A DNA stretch of 64,000 nt from positions 310,001 through 374,000 of the forward strand of contig NZ_FOEF01000001.1 of NCBI RefSeq assembly GCF_900110575.1, written 5' to 3'. This document shows, in pieces, positions 1 to 8,377 of this stretch. Positions within the stretch are counted from its first letter, which is position 1. The number at the start of each line of letters is the position of its first letter. The position numbers and the translations under genes are program-made. The DNA is from Amycolatopsis saalfeldensis (GTDB lineage Bacteria > Actinomycetota > Actinomycetes > Mycobacteriales > Pseudonocardiaceae). The notes under the pieces are model-generated. The model did not search any database, had not been told where the DNA came from, and saw only the letters and a program-made list of their open reading frames with translations.

Positions 1-331
1 GGGTCCGACGCTCGGTCCAGCACGCCAGCACGCCCACCTGCTCGGCCGCCTCACACCCGAGCGAGGTGAGCGAATAGTCGACGCGCGGCGGGATCACGGG
101 CTTGGCGTCGCGGTCCACGAAACCGTCGCGCTCCAGCGTCTGCAGGGTCTGGGCCAGCATCTTCTCGCTCACGCCGCCGACCTCGCGCCGCAGCTCGCTG
201 AACCGGTACGAGCGCTCCAGCAGCGCGATGAGCACCAGCACACCCCAACGGCTGGTCACGTGTTCGAGCACCCCGCGCGAGGGGCAGTCCGCGCGCTTGA
301 CGTCGGGGGCCAGGTCGATCGCCTCGGTCAT
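1..331 (-). CDS. HxlR-family winged-helix regulator, 3' end cut by the window edge
   Basis: The protein reads M-T-E-A-I-D-L-A and the visible 110 residues hold the HxlR fold: a Cys near residue 16 (DCPSRG), a winged-helix segment around residues 25-70 (RWGVLVLIALLERSYRFSEL), then an LQTLERDGFVDR wing. The frame is open to base 1, so the C-terminus lies outside the window. HxlR proteins are small dimeric repressors, often redox- or quinone-responsive. It is divergent from an NAD(P)H-binding oxidoreductase at 450, the same layout as E. coli ytfH/ytfG (qorB), which suggests it controls that gene. The ATG at 331 follows a purine-rich GAGGAGGAG ribosome binding site on the minus strand. Confidence 0.9.
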   Translation of the reverse strand, partial: MTEAIDLAPDVKRADCPSRGVLEHVTSRWGVLVLIALLERSYRFSELRREVGGVSEKMLAQTLQTLERDGFVDRDAKPVIPPRVDYSLTSLGCEAAEQVGVLACWTERRT

Positions 332-359
332 GCCTGCTCCTCCTCATTACGGGAATGCC

Positions 360-403
360 AGTACCTTACCCCAAAGTGGGTACTATATTTGGGTTAGTAA
401 CCC
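360..403. promoter_or_regulatory. Two palindromes between the divergent HxlR and oxidoreductase genes
   Basis: AGTACC (360-365) is mirrored by GGTACT (379-384). A second palindrome, GGGTT-AGT-AACCC, lies at 391-403. HxlR operators are typically GTAC-containing inverted repeats, so the first is the likelier regulator site; the second may overlap the promoter of the gene at 450. Binding is inferred, the symmetry is seen. Confidence 0.45.
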
Positions 404-449
404 TCCTAGGGTGAGTGAACACCGTCCACTCGACCTGAGGACCATCAGC

Positions 450-1304
450 ATGAGCATCGTCATCACCGGAGCCACCGGCCAGCTCGGCCGGCTCGTCGTC
501 GCGGACCTGCTGGTGGCGGGCGTCGCCCCGGACGACGTCACCGCCATCGCCCGCAGCGAGGAGAAGGCCGCCGACCTGGGCGTCCACGTGCACGTCGGCG
601 ACTACGACCGGCCGGAAACGCTCGAAGGCGCGTTCGCACCGGGCGACCGCGTGCTGCTGATCTCCGGCTCGGAGGTCGGCAAGCGCGTCCCGCAGCACGG
701 CGCCGTGATCGACGCCGCGAAGGCCGCGGGCGTCGCCCAGTTCGTGTACACCGGCGCGTTCGGCGGCCCGAAGGCGGACTTCGCACTCGCCGACGAGCAC
801 CGCGCGACCGAGGACCTGGTGCTCGCTTCCGGTCTGCCGTATACGTTCCTGCGCAACAACTGGTACACCGACATCTACACCGCCGGCCTCGCGGACACGA
901 TCGCGCGCGGCGCCGTCACCAACGCCGTTCCGCCGGAAGGACGCATCGCCACGGCGAGCCGCGCGGACTACGCGGCGGCGACGGCGGTCGTGCTGCGCAC
1001 CGAAGGGCACCTCAACGCCGTGTACGAGCTGAGCGGCGACACGGCGTGGACGTTCGGGGAGTTCGCCGCCGAGGTCGCCCGGCAGAGCGGGCAGCCGGTG
1101 GCGCACAACTCCGTGAGCGCGGAGGAGAACAAGAAGATCCTGTTCTCCGCCGGGCTGCCGGACGCCTACGCCGGGATCCTGACCGATGTGGACGCCGCCA
1201 TCGGCCGCGGCCTCCTCGCGGGCACCCCGGGCGACCTGTCGCGGCTGATCGGACGGCCGACGACGCCGATCGCCGACTCGATCGCGGCGGCGCTGGCCGG
1301 CTAA
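450..1304 (+). CDS. NAD(P)H-binding (NmrA/QorB-like) quinone oxidoreductase
   Basis: 284 residues with an N-terminal Rossmann motif GATGQLG (residues 7-13) and no catalytic Tyr-x-x-x-Lys of classical SDRs, as in the atypical NmrA/QorB branch. The body (DRVLLISGSEVGKR, VYTGAF, TFLRNNWYTD) closely follows the SDR-family NAD(P)H:quinone oxidoreductase pattern typified by E. coli QorB (YtfG). The expected role is two-electron reduction of quinones with NADPH in the cytoplasm. The ATG at 450 gives a start two residues before the first beta strand. It is divergent from the HxlR gene, with palindromes between them. Function by family; substrate not shown. Confidence 0.85.
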   Translation: MSIVITGATGQLGRLVVADLLVAGVAPDDVTAIARSEEKAADLGVHVHVGDYDRPETLEGAFAPGDRVLLISGSEVGKRVPQHGAVIDAAKAAGVAQFVYTGAFGGPKADFALADEHRATEDLVLASGLPYTFLRNNWYTDIYTAGLADTIARGAVTNAVPPEGRIATASRADYAAATAVVLRTEGHLNAVYELSGDTAWTFGEFAAEVARQSGQPVAHNSVSAEENKKILFSAGLPDAYAGILTDVDAAIGRGLLAGTPGDLSRLIGRPTTPIADSIAAALAG

Positions 1305-1376
1305 TGCACTGTGCCGGCCGGGCGGCGGCCTCCCTATAGTTCGGGCAGTCCGAGTCCCCGAAGTGCTGGAGGGATC

Positions 1377-2285
1377 GTGTCCTGGAACCCCGGGTCGCCG
1401 CCCGACCTGTCCGGCCGGACCTACGCGGTGACCGGGGGCAACTCCGGCATCGGCTACTTCGTCTCCGAGCAGCTCGCCGCGGCCGGCGCGCACGTGGTCA
1501 TCCTCGGCCGCGATCCCGGGCGCCTGCGCACCGCCGTGGACGCCATCCGCGGGCACGTCGGCGCCGCGGCGGAGCTGTGCACCATCCCGCTGGACCTGGC
1601 GGACCTCGAGTCGGTGGCCTCGGCGGCCGAGGCGCTGGTCCGGCTGGGACGGGTCGACGCGCTGATCGAAAACGCGGGCACGACCTCGCCCGGCCGCACC
1701 CGCCAGACCACCGAGCAGGGCCTGGAACTGGCGCTGGGCACGAACCACCTCGGCCACTTCGCGCTGACCGCGCTGGCCATGCCGGTGCTGAGGGCGACGC
1801 CCGGCAGCCGCGTCGTCCCGACGGGCAGCCTCATCTCCCTGCTGGTGAAGTTCGATCTCGACGACCTGCAGAGCGAGCGGAAGTACTCGGAGTTCCGCGC
1901 GTACGGGCTGTCCAAGCACGCCGTGACGTCCTTCGGCCTCGAGCTGGACCGACGGCTGCGAGCGTCCGATGTGGACGTCCACTGTGTCCTCACCCATCCC
2001 GGGCTCTGCCTCGACGGCGGGAGCCCCTGGCGCGAAGGCGTCAGCACGCCTTCGCGGCTCGCGCGCCTGTCACCGATCACGCAGGGCGAGCACCACGGCG
2101 CCTGGCCCGCCGTTCGCGCGGCAACCGACCCGTCGGCCGTCGGCGGCGAGTACTACGGCCCGAGGCTCGGGAGCGTGGGCCGTCCGGTGCGGCAGCGGGC
2201 CATCGCCGCCGACCGCGATCCTGCGAAAGCCGCCCGGCTGTGGGAGCTTTCGGAGAAGCTGACCGGCGTCACGTTCACGGTGTGA
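1377..2285 (+). CDS. SDR-family oxidoreductase
   Basis: 302 residues. Nucleotide-binding motif TGGNSGIG at residues 19-26, an NAG motif with Glu in place of the first Asn (E98-N-A-G), and an active-site Tyr176-x-x-x-Lys180 (YGLSK). The layout resembles the plant/actinobacterial retinol-dehydrogenase-like SDR group. The GTG at 1377 is preceded by GGAGGG at 1368-1373. The DUF1989 gene follows after 21 nt, so the two are probably co-transcribed. Substrate unknown. Confidence 0.85.
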   Translation: MSWNPGSPPDLSGRTYAVTGGNSGIGYFVSEQLAAAGAHVVILGRDPGRLRTAVDAIRGHVGAAAELCTIPLDLADLESVASAAEALVRLGRVDALIENAGTTSPGRTRQTTEQGLELALGTNHLGHFALTALAMPVLRATPGSRVVPTGSLISLLVKFDLDDLQSERKYSEFRAYGLSKHAVTSFGLELDRRLRASDVDVHCVLTHPGLCLDGGSPWREGVSTPSRLARLSPITQGEHHGAWPAVRAATDPSAVGGEYYGPRLGSVGRPVRQRAIAADRDPAKAARLWELSEKLTGVTFTV

Positions 2286-2306
2286 ACCTCCGGAAGGAGA
2301 TCGGCC

Positions 2307-3149
2307 ATGGTGGAACCCGCCTACCAGGCGACCGCGGGCGGCGCCCTCGACGTGGACCGTGAGTTCTACAGCCGGCTCGCCAGCGGCCACGCCGGGCACG
2401 AGCTGGTCGAGGCGTTCGAGATCCCGATCCGCTCCGGGCGGGCGTGGACCGTGCCGCAGGGTCACCTGTGCCGGATCGTCACCGTCGAGGGCCCGCAGGT
2501 CGGGGACCTCAACGTGTGGAACCGCCACGACCCGCGGGAACGGCTGTGGGCCTCGCGCACCCGGCAGCTGCAGCGCGCGCACGTCAGCACGTTCGACCGG
2601 CTCTGGTCGACGCTGCCGTTCCTGCGCCCGTTGCTGACCATCACCGCGGACACGCTGGCGGGCTACGGCACCGACGCCGACGGCGGCCGCGTGCACGACC
2701 TGCTCGGCACGCGCTGCGACCCGTACGTCAACCGGATGCTCACCGGTGAGGACTTCGACTTCCACTGCCACTCCAACCTGGTGCGCGCCGTCCTCCCGTA
2801 CGGGCTGACCGAGTTCGACGTGCACGACGTGCTGAATGTCTTCCAGTGCACGGGCCTGACCGCCGAAGACCGGTACTTCATGGCCGCCTGCCCCGCCCGG
2901 CCCGGCGACCACCTGGAGTTCTTCGCCGAGCAGGACCTGCTCTGCGCGCTGTCCACCTGCCCCGGCGGCGACCTCTCGATCCCGTTGTGGGGCCCCGATG
3001 CCCGCGACCCGATCGACGTCTGCCATCCGATCGGCATCGAGGTCTACCGCCCCGCCGCCGAGCTGCTCGACGGCTGGACCCCGCCCCGGCGCGCGGAATA
3101 CCGGGCCCTGCACGGGATCCGCCTGCCCGAGGGTCAGCCTTCGAAGTAG
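2307..3149 (+). CDS. Urea carboxylase-associated family protein (DUF1989)
   Basis: 280 residues with conserved blocks of DUF1989: GDLNVWN near residue 70, NVFQCTGL near 180, CPARPGDHLEFFAEQDLLCALS near 195 and CPGGD near 220. Members occur beside urea carboxylase or aminomethyltransferase-like genes and are thought to be metal-binding (cupin-like) proteins of urea/guanidine-related nitrogen metabolism; the reaction is not established. Here there is no urea carboxylase, only an SDR gene 21 nt upstream. The ribosome binding site GGAAGGAGA precedes the ATG. The 3' end overlaps the convergent epimerase pseudogene by 16 nt. Confidence 0.85.
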   Translation: MVEPAYQATAGGALDVDREFYSRLASGHAGHELVEAFEIPIRSGRAWTVPQGHLCRIVTVEGPQVGDLNVWNRHDPRERLWASRTRQLQRAHVSTFDRLWSTLPFLRPLLTITADTLAGYGTDADGGRVHDLLGTRCDPYVNRMLTGEDFDFHCHSNLVRAVLPYGLTEFDVHDVLNVFQCTGLTAEDRYFMAACPARPGDHLEFFAEQDLLCALSTCPGGDLSIPLWGPDARDPIDVCHPIGIEVYRPAAELLDGWTPPRRAEYRALHGIRLPEGQPSK

Positions 3150-3948
3150 TGGCCGTCCTCGATGTCGGCGATCAGCGTGGGATGGGCCGGCGCCCAGCCG
3201 AGGCGTTCGCGGGTCAGCGCGCTGGAAGCCGGGCTGCCGAGCGAGACCAGCGGGGCGAGAAAGCCGACGAAGTGCTCACTCGCCTCCGCGGCCGTCAGAC
3301 TGACGACCGGCAGCCTCAGCCGGCGGCCGATGGCGTCGGCGATGTCGCGGAACGGCACCCCTTCCTCCGCGACCGTGTGCAGCGGCGCGCCGGCCGGTGC
3401 GGATTCCACGACCAGGCGGTACAGGACCGCGGCGTCGAGCCGGTGCACGGCCGGCCACCGGTTCGTTCCGTCGCCGACGAAGGCGGACACACCCTTCTCG
3501 CGGGCAGTGGCGATCAGGGCCGAGATGAATCCGCGCGTGTCCCCTCGGCCGTGGACGGTCGCCGCCAGCCGTACCGAAGACGAAACGGATCCCACGCTCG
3601 GCCATGGCGAGCACAGCGTGCTCAACGGGGAGCCGCGGGGCCGTTCGAGCGCTGGGATCAGTGGAGGTCGACCGCGTTCAGCTCGGTCCGCGCGCGAGCG
3701 GCCGAATCGGTGGTCTCGGAAATGTGCTTGTTCGCGGCGAATACCACGCCGTCGGCCTTCGCGGCCCCGGCTCGCAGGCTGGCGGGTTCATCGAGGTCTC
3801 CGCGATGCACTTCGGCGCCGGCCTTGGCCAACGCGTCGGCGGCGGCGTCGGTACGGGCGAGCCCGAGCACGTCGTGACCTGATCCGAGCAGTTCGCGGAC
3901 GACGGCCGAGCCGACGTATCCGGTTGCTCCTGCGACGAAAATGCGCAC
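3134..3948 (-). pseudogene. NAD-dependent epimerase/SDR, internally deleted and frameshifted
   Basis: The N-terminal part (GTG at 3948) reads R-I-F-V-A-G-A-T-G-Y-V-G-S and continues to a stop at about 3658, right after ARARTELNAVDLH. Homology then resumes in another frame with VEHAVLAMAERGIR (about 3590-3630), shifts again near 3585, and continues as SSSVRLAATVHGRGD through to GHYFEG at 3134. Compared with the usual protein of roughly 285 residues, about 40 residues covering the TSGTA active-site block are missing at the first break. So the gene carries one internal deletion plus two frame changes and is very unlikely to make an enzyme. It is divergent from a LysR gene that is also broken. 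Confidence 0.8.
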
Positions 3949-4072
3949 GGTGGGATTCCCTCGACCGCGGTGAAACGGCTGTGCTCACGACGTTGGGAAC
4001 CGGGGGCCGCGGTGTCCAAGAACCGTTCCTCACCAGGCGATACCGAACGGGCATCACGAGTAGGATGTGGGA

Positions 4073-5007
4073 GTGCCCAGCGCCGACCTCGATCTTCGCC
4101 TGGTGCGGTACTTTACTAATCTGACCGGAAGTAGGCGGACACGGGCTGTAGTCGGATTAGTAAAGAACGGCACAGTATTGTCGTGGCCGAGCACGGCAAC
4201 TTCCACCGCGCCGCGGATGCGTTGCGCATCGCGCAGCCCTCGTTGAGCCGGCAGGTCCAGCGGCTCGAACAACGGCTGGGCGTCCGGCTGCTGGACCGCA
4301 CGGCGCAAGGCAGCCGTCTCACCGAAGCGGGGCACGCCTTCCTGCCCGAGGCGACGGCGCTTCTGCGCTCCGCGGAGCTGGCCGCGACGAAGGCGCGCGC
4401 CGCCGCCATACCCAACGCCGTCACGATCGGGTACGTGGGCGGGCTTCTCGTCACCGCACCGGTGCGTGAGCTACGCGCCCGCCATCCCGACGCCGAAGTG
4501 CGCACCCGGCACCTGGACTGGACCGAGGTGCGCCCGGCGTTGCTGGAACATCGGGTGGACGCGGTCCTCTCGCGGGAGCCGTTCCCGGCCGGCGGGCTCA
4601 GCGTGACGGTCCTGTACGAGGAACCGCGGGTCCTGCTGGTGCCGGCGGATCATCGCCTGGCCGGCAAGGAATCGATCACCCTCGACGACCTGGCCGGGGA
4701 ACCCCTCGTCCGTTATGCCGACGCCGCCTACGACGCCTTCTGGCGGATCGACCCGCGCCCGGACGGCAGCCCGGCCCCCGACGGCCCGCTCGTCGAGACC
4801 ACTCAGGACAAACTCGAAGCCGTGGCCGGCGGCCGGGCGCTGGCCCTCGCGCCCGCCGCGGGCGGGAACGTCGCGAGGGGCGATCTCACGGCCGTGACGG
4901 TCGAAGGGATCCCGCCGTGCCGGGTGACGGTCGCTGTTCGTGCTGGTGAGCGCGGCCGTCTGGTCACGGCCTTCCGCTCAGCGGCCCGGTCGCAGCTCAC
5001 CGGCTGA
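4073..5007 (+). pseudogene. LysR-family regulator with its N-terminus split by a 62-bp insert
   Basis: The family-typical start VPSADLDLRLVRYF is encoded from GTG 4073, but the rest of the helix-turn-helix (VAEHGNFHRAADALRIAQPSLSRQVQ) is in a different frame from about 4180. Between them lie about 62 extra bases bounded by an inverted repeat. Downstream, the protein is an intact LysR through the substrate-binding domain to residue SQLTG. A truncated product could start at GTG 4183, losing the first part of the DNA-recognition domain, and an in-frame stop at 4132 rules out a longer one. It is divergent from the decayed epimerase, its presumed former target. Probably a recent pseudogene. Confidence 0.7.
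4103..4173. repeat. Inverted-repeat-bounded insert inside the LysR gene
   Basis: CTTTACTAATC (4111-4121) is matched by its exact reverse complement GATTAGTAAAG (4155-4165), with 33 nt between. The similarity extends imperfectly outward to 19 nt (17 identities), reaching 4103 and 4173. The interior codes for nothing recognisable and is less GC-rich than the flanks. Removing about 62 nt restores the LysR reading frame. It could be a MITE-like element or a templated palindrome insertion; no clear target duplication is visible. Confidence 0.55.
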
Positions 5008-5031
5008 ACCATCCACAATGGATCATTTGAC

Positions 5032-5856
5032 CTACTGCTCGATGCCGTCGAGCAGGCGGTCGAGGCCGAATTCGTACGCCTCGGCCGCCTGTTCGCCCAC
5101 GCTCTGGTCGAATCCGCCGCCGAGCCAGGTGCGGTTCATCGCCGGGTGCGCCTCGATGTCGAAATACTTGCCCCAGAACGACGAGCGCTGATCCCACCAC
5201 GCGTCGTTCGACTGCCCGGTGCTACGTTCCAGGTGGGCGCTCTCGGCCTCGAGCGCGGCGTTCGCGTCCACGTGGGTGGCGATGCTGTTGGCCGCGGCGA
5301 CGGCCAGGCGCGGGGCCAGGCCGAGACCGTCCACGATGGACAGCAGGTATTCCTGCCCGGCGAGCTGCCCCGGCCCCAGCGCGGGCCGGACGCGGGACAT
5401 CTCGCGCAGCCACGGGTGTCGCCGATGGACCTCTCGCGTGCGGTCGGAGTAGAGCTTCACCTGCGCGCGCCAGTCGCCGGCCCGGGGCTCGCCGGGCTTG
5501 GGCAGGCGGCGCTCGACCAGTGCGTCGTCCACCATCAGGTCCACCAGCTCGGTTTTGCCGGGCACGTAGGTGTAGAGGGTCATCGTGCCCGCGCCCAGTT
5601 CCTTGGCCACGCGGTGCATCGAGGTGGCGGCCAGGCCGTCGGCGTCGGCGACCGCGATGGCCGCGGCGACGATGCGGGCGACGGTGAGCGTGGGGCGCCG
5701 CCCCCGCGCCGGCTCGCCCGCCCGGGCCTCGCGGTCCCGCCAGAGCAGGCGGAGGGTGCGGTCGATCTGGTCGTCGACGGTGGGCTCCCCGGCGCAGGAC
5801 TTCCCCGGCCCCGCCTCGGCCGTACCCTTGCCGGTCCGCTCGCGTTCGACGGTCAT
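5032..5856 (-). CDS. TetR/AcrR-family regulator
   Basis: 274 residues. A 50-residue charged N-terminal extension precedes the helix-turn-helix (ARIVAAAIAVADADGL to MHRVAKELGAGTMTLYTYVPGK). The C-terminal half fits the TetR_C_1-type ligand domain common in drug- or antibiotic-responsive actinobacterial regulators (WLREMSRVRPALGP, GLDRLLDGIEQ). It is convergent with the LysR pseudogene and divergent from the DUF1992 gene. The ligand and targets are not evident, since no transporter is adjacent. Confidence 0.85.
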   Translation of the reverse strand: MTVERERTGKGTAEAGPGKSCAGEPTVDDQIDRTLRLLWRDREARAGEPARGRRPTLTVARIVAAAIAVADADGLAATSMHRVAKELGAGTMTLYTYVPGKTELVDLMVDDALVERRLPKPGEPRAGDWRAQVKLYSDRTREVHRRHPWLREMSRVRPALGPGQLAGQEYLLSIVDGLGLAPRLAVAAANSIATHVDANAALEAESAHLERSTGQSNDAWWDQRSSFWGKYFDIEAHPAMNRTWLGGGFDQSVGEQAAEAYEFGLDRLLDGIEQ

Positions 5857-5983
5857 CGCGCAGCCCGCTCCCCTGCCCCGGCGCCAGTGGTCACCGGCGA
5901 TCCTACCGGCCGATCCGGGACCTTCGACCCATCCGCCGCGGACCTCACCCGGCTACCGTGAGTGGGGAGTGGAGGTGGCTCTC

Positions 5984-6391
5984 GTGACCAAGCGCAAGCC
6001 GATCGGCGCGTCCTTCGGGTCCTGGGTGGACCGGCAGATCGCCACCGCGCAGGAACGCGGCGACTTCGACAACTTGCCCGGCGCCGGGAAACCCCTGCCG
6101 AAGCCCACCGGCCGCGACAGCGCCACCGAGTGGGTCCAGCGGCGCCTGAAGGAAGAGGACCTCAGCGCGATCGACCTGCTGCCGCCGTCACTCGCCTTGC
6201 CGCGGGAGATCCAGGACCTGCCGGCGAAGCTGGCGAAGGTGCGCGCGGAACGGCGGGTGCGCGAGATCGTCGAAGACCTCAACGCCCGCATCCGCGACGC
6301 CCACCGCCGCCCACAGTCCGGGCCGCCCCTGACCGTTGTGCCGCTGGACGTCGAGGAAACCGTGGAGGAGTGGCGCGCCGGACGCGGGTGA
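5984..6391 (+). CDS. DUF1992 (DnaJ-associated/YdjX-type) family protein
   Basis: 135 residues matching DUF1992: FGSWVDRQIATAQERGDFDNLPGAGKPL near residues 10-37 and LPREIQDLPAKLAKV near 70. The family is widespread and sometimes fused to J-domains, but has no settled function. GTG 5984 is chosen because GGAGG at 5971-5975 sits 8 nt upstream; an in-frame GTG at 5975 is a three-codon-longer alternative. It stands alone between a TetR gene and a decayed DUF222-like reading frame. Confidence 0.8.
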   Translation: MTKRKPIGASFGSWVDRQIATAQERGDFDNLPGAGKPLPKPTGRDSATEWVQRRLKEEDLSAIDLLPPSLALPREIQDLPAKLAKVRAERRVREIVEDLNARIRDAHRRPQSGPPLTVVPLDVEETVEEWRAGRG

Positions 6392-6423
6392 GGCTCGCGT
6401 TGCCCTGGTTCGTCCATTCCACA

Positions 6424-6840
6424 ATGGACGCCACCGCGGAGTTCACCCCATCAAGCGACTGTGCACTCGATCAGGTGTTCGATATCGTTGTGGCCATGAG
6501 AGCACCCCGCCAAACCACCGAAGTCACCCGCCGCCTCGCCCTGTCCGCCACGGAAGTCGCCGCCATGACCGCCCTCGCCACAGCACTCGCCAACGACCTG
6601 CCGGAAACCGAGAATGCCTTGCAGTCGGGCGAAATCGACATCGGCGTGGCCGCGGAAATAGCCGCCCTCGCCGGCTACCTGACCCCACACCAGGCCCGCC
6701 TGGCCACCGACGTGATGAACCCCGGCACCCCCGAATGGCGCTGGCTCGCCCCGACCTCCGACCCCACCCCGACTATCCCGGCCACCTCGGCTTTCCCCCC
6801 TGCCCCACCCCTCCCAGCCACCCCGGCGGCTTCCGCCTAG
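6424..6840 (+). pseudogene. DUF222-like (13E12 repeat) remnant
   Basis: The frame from ATG 6424 gives 138 residues. Residues about 25-95 (RLALSATEVAAMTALATALAN, LQSGEIDIGVAAEIAALAGYL) resemble the helical N-terminal DUF222 domain of actinobacterial 13E12/HNH-endonuclease proteins. The sequence then passes into a Pro/Thr/Ala-rich tail and stops, with no HNH motif downstream. Full members are 350-500 residues, so this looks like a truncated relic whose 3' part was overrun by C-rich repeats. The family call is moderate. Confidence 0.4.
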
Positions 6841-7689
6841 CCGCCCGGACGTCCCGGCCACGCCAGCGGCCGCCAACGAGCTGCTCGAATCCCAGCGACC
6901 CCAGCCGCCACCGCCACCGCCACCGCCACCGCCAAGCATCTCCACCATCCCGTACACCCCAACGACCCCCACCGAGCCGCACCGGCATCCCCGCCACCCC
7001 CACGACCCTCGCCGATCCGCGCTGGCATCCCCGCCACCCCCACAACCCTCACCGACCCACGCCGACAACCCCGCCACCCCCACAACCCTCACCGACCCAC
7101 ACCGACAACCCCGCCACCCCCACAACCCTCACCGACCCACACCGACAACCCCGCCACCCCCACAACCCTCACCGACCCACACTGGTATCCCCTCCACCCC
7201 AACGAATTCGCCATGCGGCCCTAACCGCTCTGACAGTCCGCACCAAGCCAGCAGGTTCCGCCCGGCCTCCCTGACCACTCCAATTGCTCGACCCCAACCA
7301 GCCCGGCTGCACCTTTGCTCCAGCCACCACAGCCGCTCCGGATTCCTCCGGCCGACGAACTCCAACCAGCCCAGCGACCACGCCCGCTCCGGCTGCTTCC
7401 TGCCAGCCATCCCAGCCACCCCAACCAGTCCAGCCACACCTGCCTCCACCCAACCACCCCAGCTTGCCCAGCCACACCAACCGCACCCACCCAGCCACCG
7501 AGGTTGCCTCCACCCAGTCGTCCCAGCCACTCCAACCGCAACCGCCCCAGTCACCACTGCCACGGCGGTTGGCTCCACCCAACCACCCCAGCCGCCGCCA
7601 TCCCACTCACTCCAACGCTTCCCGGCAGCCGCTCGATCAGTCCTTTGAGGACAGCGAGTAACACTCCCGCATCCCTTCACCAGCGCCCG
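6841..7689. other. C/A-rich, G-poor region of simple and tandem repeats, no credible gene
   Basis: The plus strand is dominated by CCA, CCGCCA and CCAACCACCCCAG-like motifs, so every frame is Pro/Thr/His-rich on plus or Gly/Trp/Val-rich on minus. A trinucleotide CCGCCA run lies near 6900-6925, the 40-bp array at 6951-7210, and a looser CCAnCC-rich stretch to about 7630. Long frames exist on both strands but follow the base skew rather than a protein family. Confidence 0.6.
6951..7210. repeat. Six-plus copies of a 40-bp G-rich (minus strand) tandem repeat
   Basis: Units start at 6951, 6991, 7031, 7071, 7111 and 7151, with a partial unit at 7191. The period is exactly 40 bp. Units 7071 and 7111 are identical and those at the ends are diverged. 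The period is not a multiple of three, which argues against coding. On the minus strand each unit carries GGGGGTGGCGGGG plus two further GGG tracts, fitting intramolecular G-quadruplex patterns. Confidence 0.9.
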
Positions 7690-8108
7690 GACCCACGGGA
7701 AAAACCAAGCCCGACTCCCCGAGCGGCGGTCGACGAGCACGGCCTCCACCGGCTCGCCCGAGGTTCGGTCCATCAGCTGGATGGTTCGCGAATCGGCCGG
7801 TGCGTGGTGGTCGCCGAAGGTTGCCAGGGTGATCGGCACCGGGAGGAACTCGCGGCCGCCGGGGGGCGAGGACGTACTCGTGCAAAGGCGGGCGGTCCTG
7901 GTATCGGCGGCGTTCCAGCAGCCCCGCCTCGACGAGTTTGCGCAGGCGGCGGGTCAGCAGGTTCGGCGCGATTCCGAGGTTCCGCTCGAACTCGTCGAAC
8001 CGCGTGAAACCATCGAATGCGTCACGAAGGATGAGCATGCCCCACCATTGCCCCACATCGTCCAGAGAGCGCACACTCCGCGCCGCCGAGGTCCGTCCGC
8101 GTCGCCAT
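7690..8108 (-). pseudogene. HxlR-family regulator with two frame breaks
   Basis: ATG 8108 starts M-A-T-R-T-D-L-G-G-A-E-C, but the helix-turn-helix part (RSLDDVGQWWGMLILRDAFDGF through ERRRYQDRPPLHEYVLAP) is in another frame from about 8074. It shifts again at a run of six G (7861-7866, plus strand), after which PITLATFGDHHAP and GEPVEAVLVDRRSG complete the HxlR C-terminus. The 3' limit is uncertain because the frame runs on into the G-rich repeats. Either a decayed gene or, for the G6 site only, a sequencing or phase-variation slip. Confidence 0.7.
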
Positions 8109-8377
8109 CAGACGACCGGGGCCGGGCCGTGGGCGAACGACGCGCCGGCCGCGATCTCGTGCGGATCGCCCAGCGGCACCGGACTCACTTCACCAAGCCG
8201 GGCAAAACAGCTGTGCCTACTCCGAGACCCGCAAACCCGTGCGACGCCCGAACGTCCGGTAACGCACAGCCGGCCAAACACGTGTGAGCCGAGAGCTAAC
8301 AGCCCATCGGGCCGTTAGTCGGCGATTCCGGCTACGCTGGGTTGTCCAGGACCGGATGACGAGGGATGGCCACTGTG

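Noticed and set aside
6951..7210. Possible CRISPR array
   Set aside because: Units are contiguous with no unique spacers between repeats, and no cas gene is present.
7129..7839. Gly/Trp-rich minus-strand protein of over 200 residues
   Set aside because: Only its first 40 residues are real (C-terminus of the HxlR relic). The rest follows the base skew of the C/A-rich tract.
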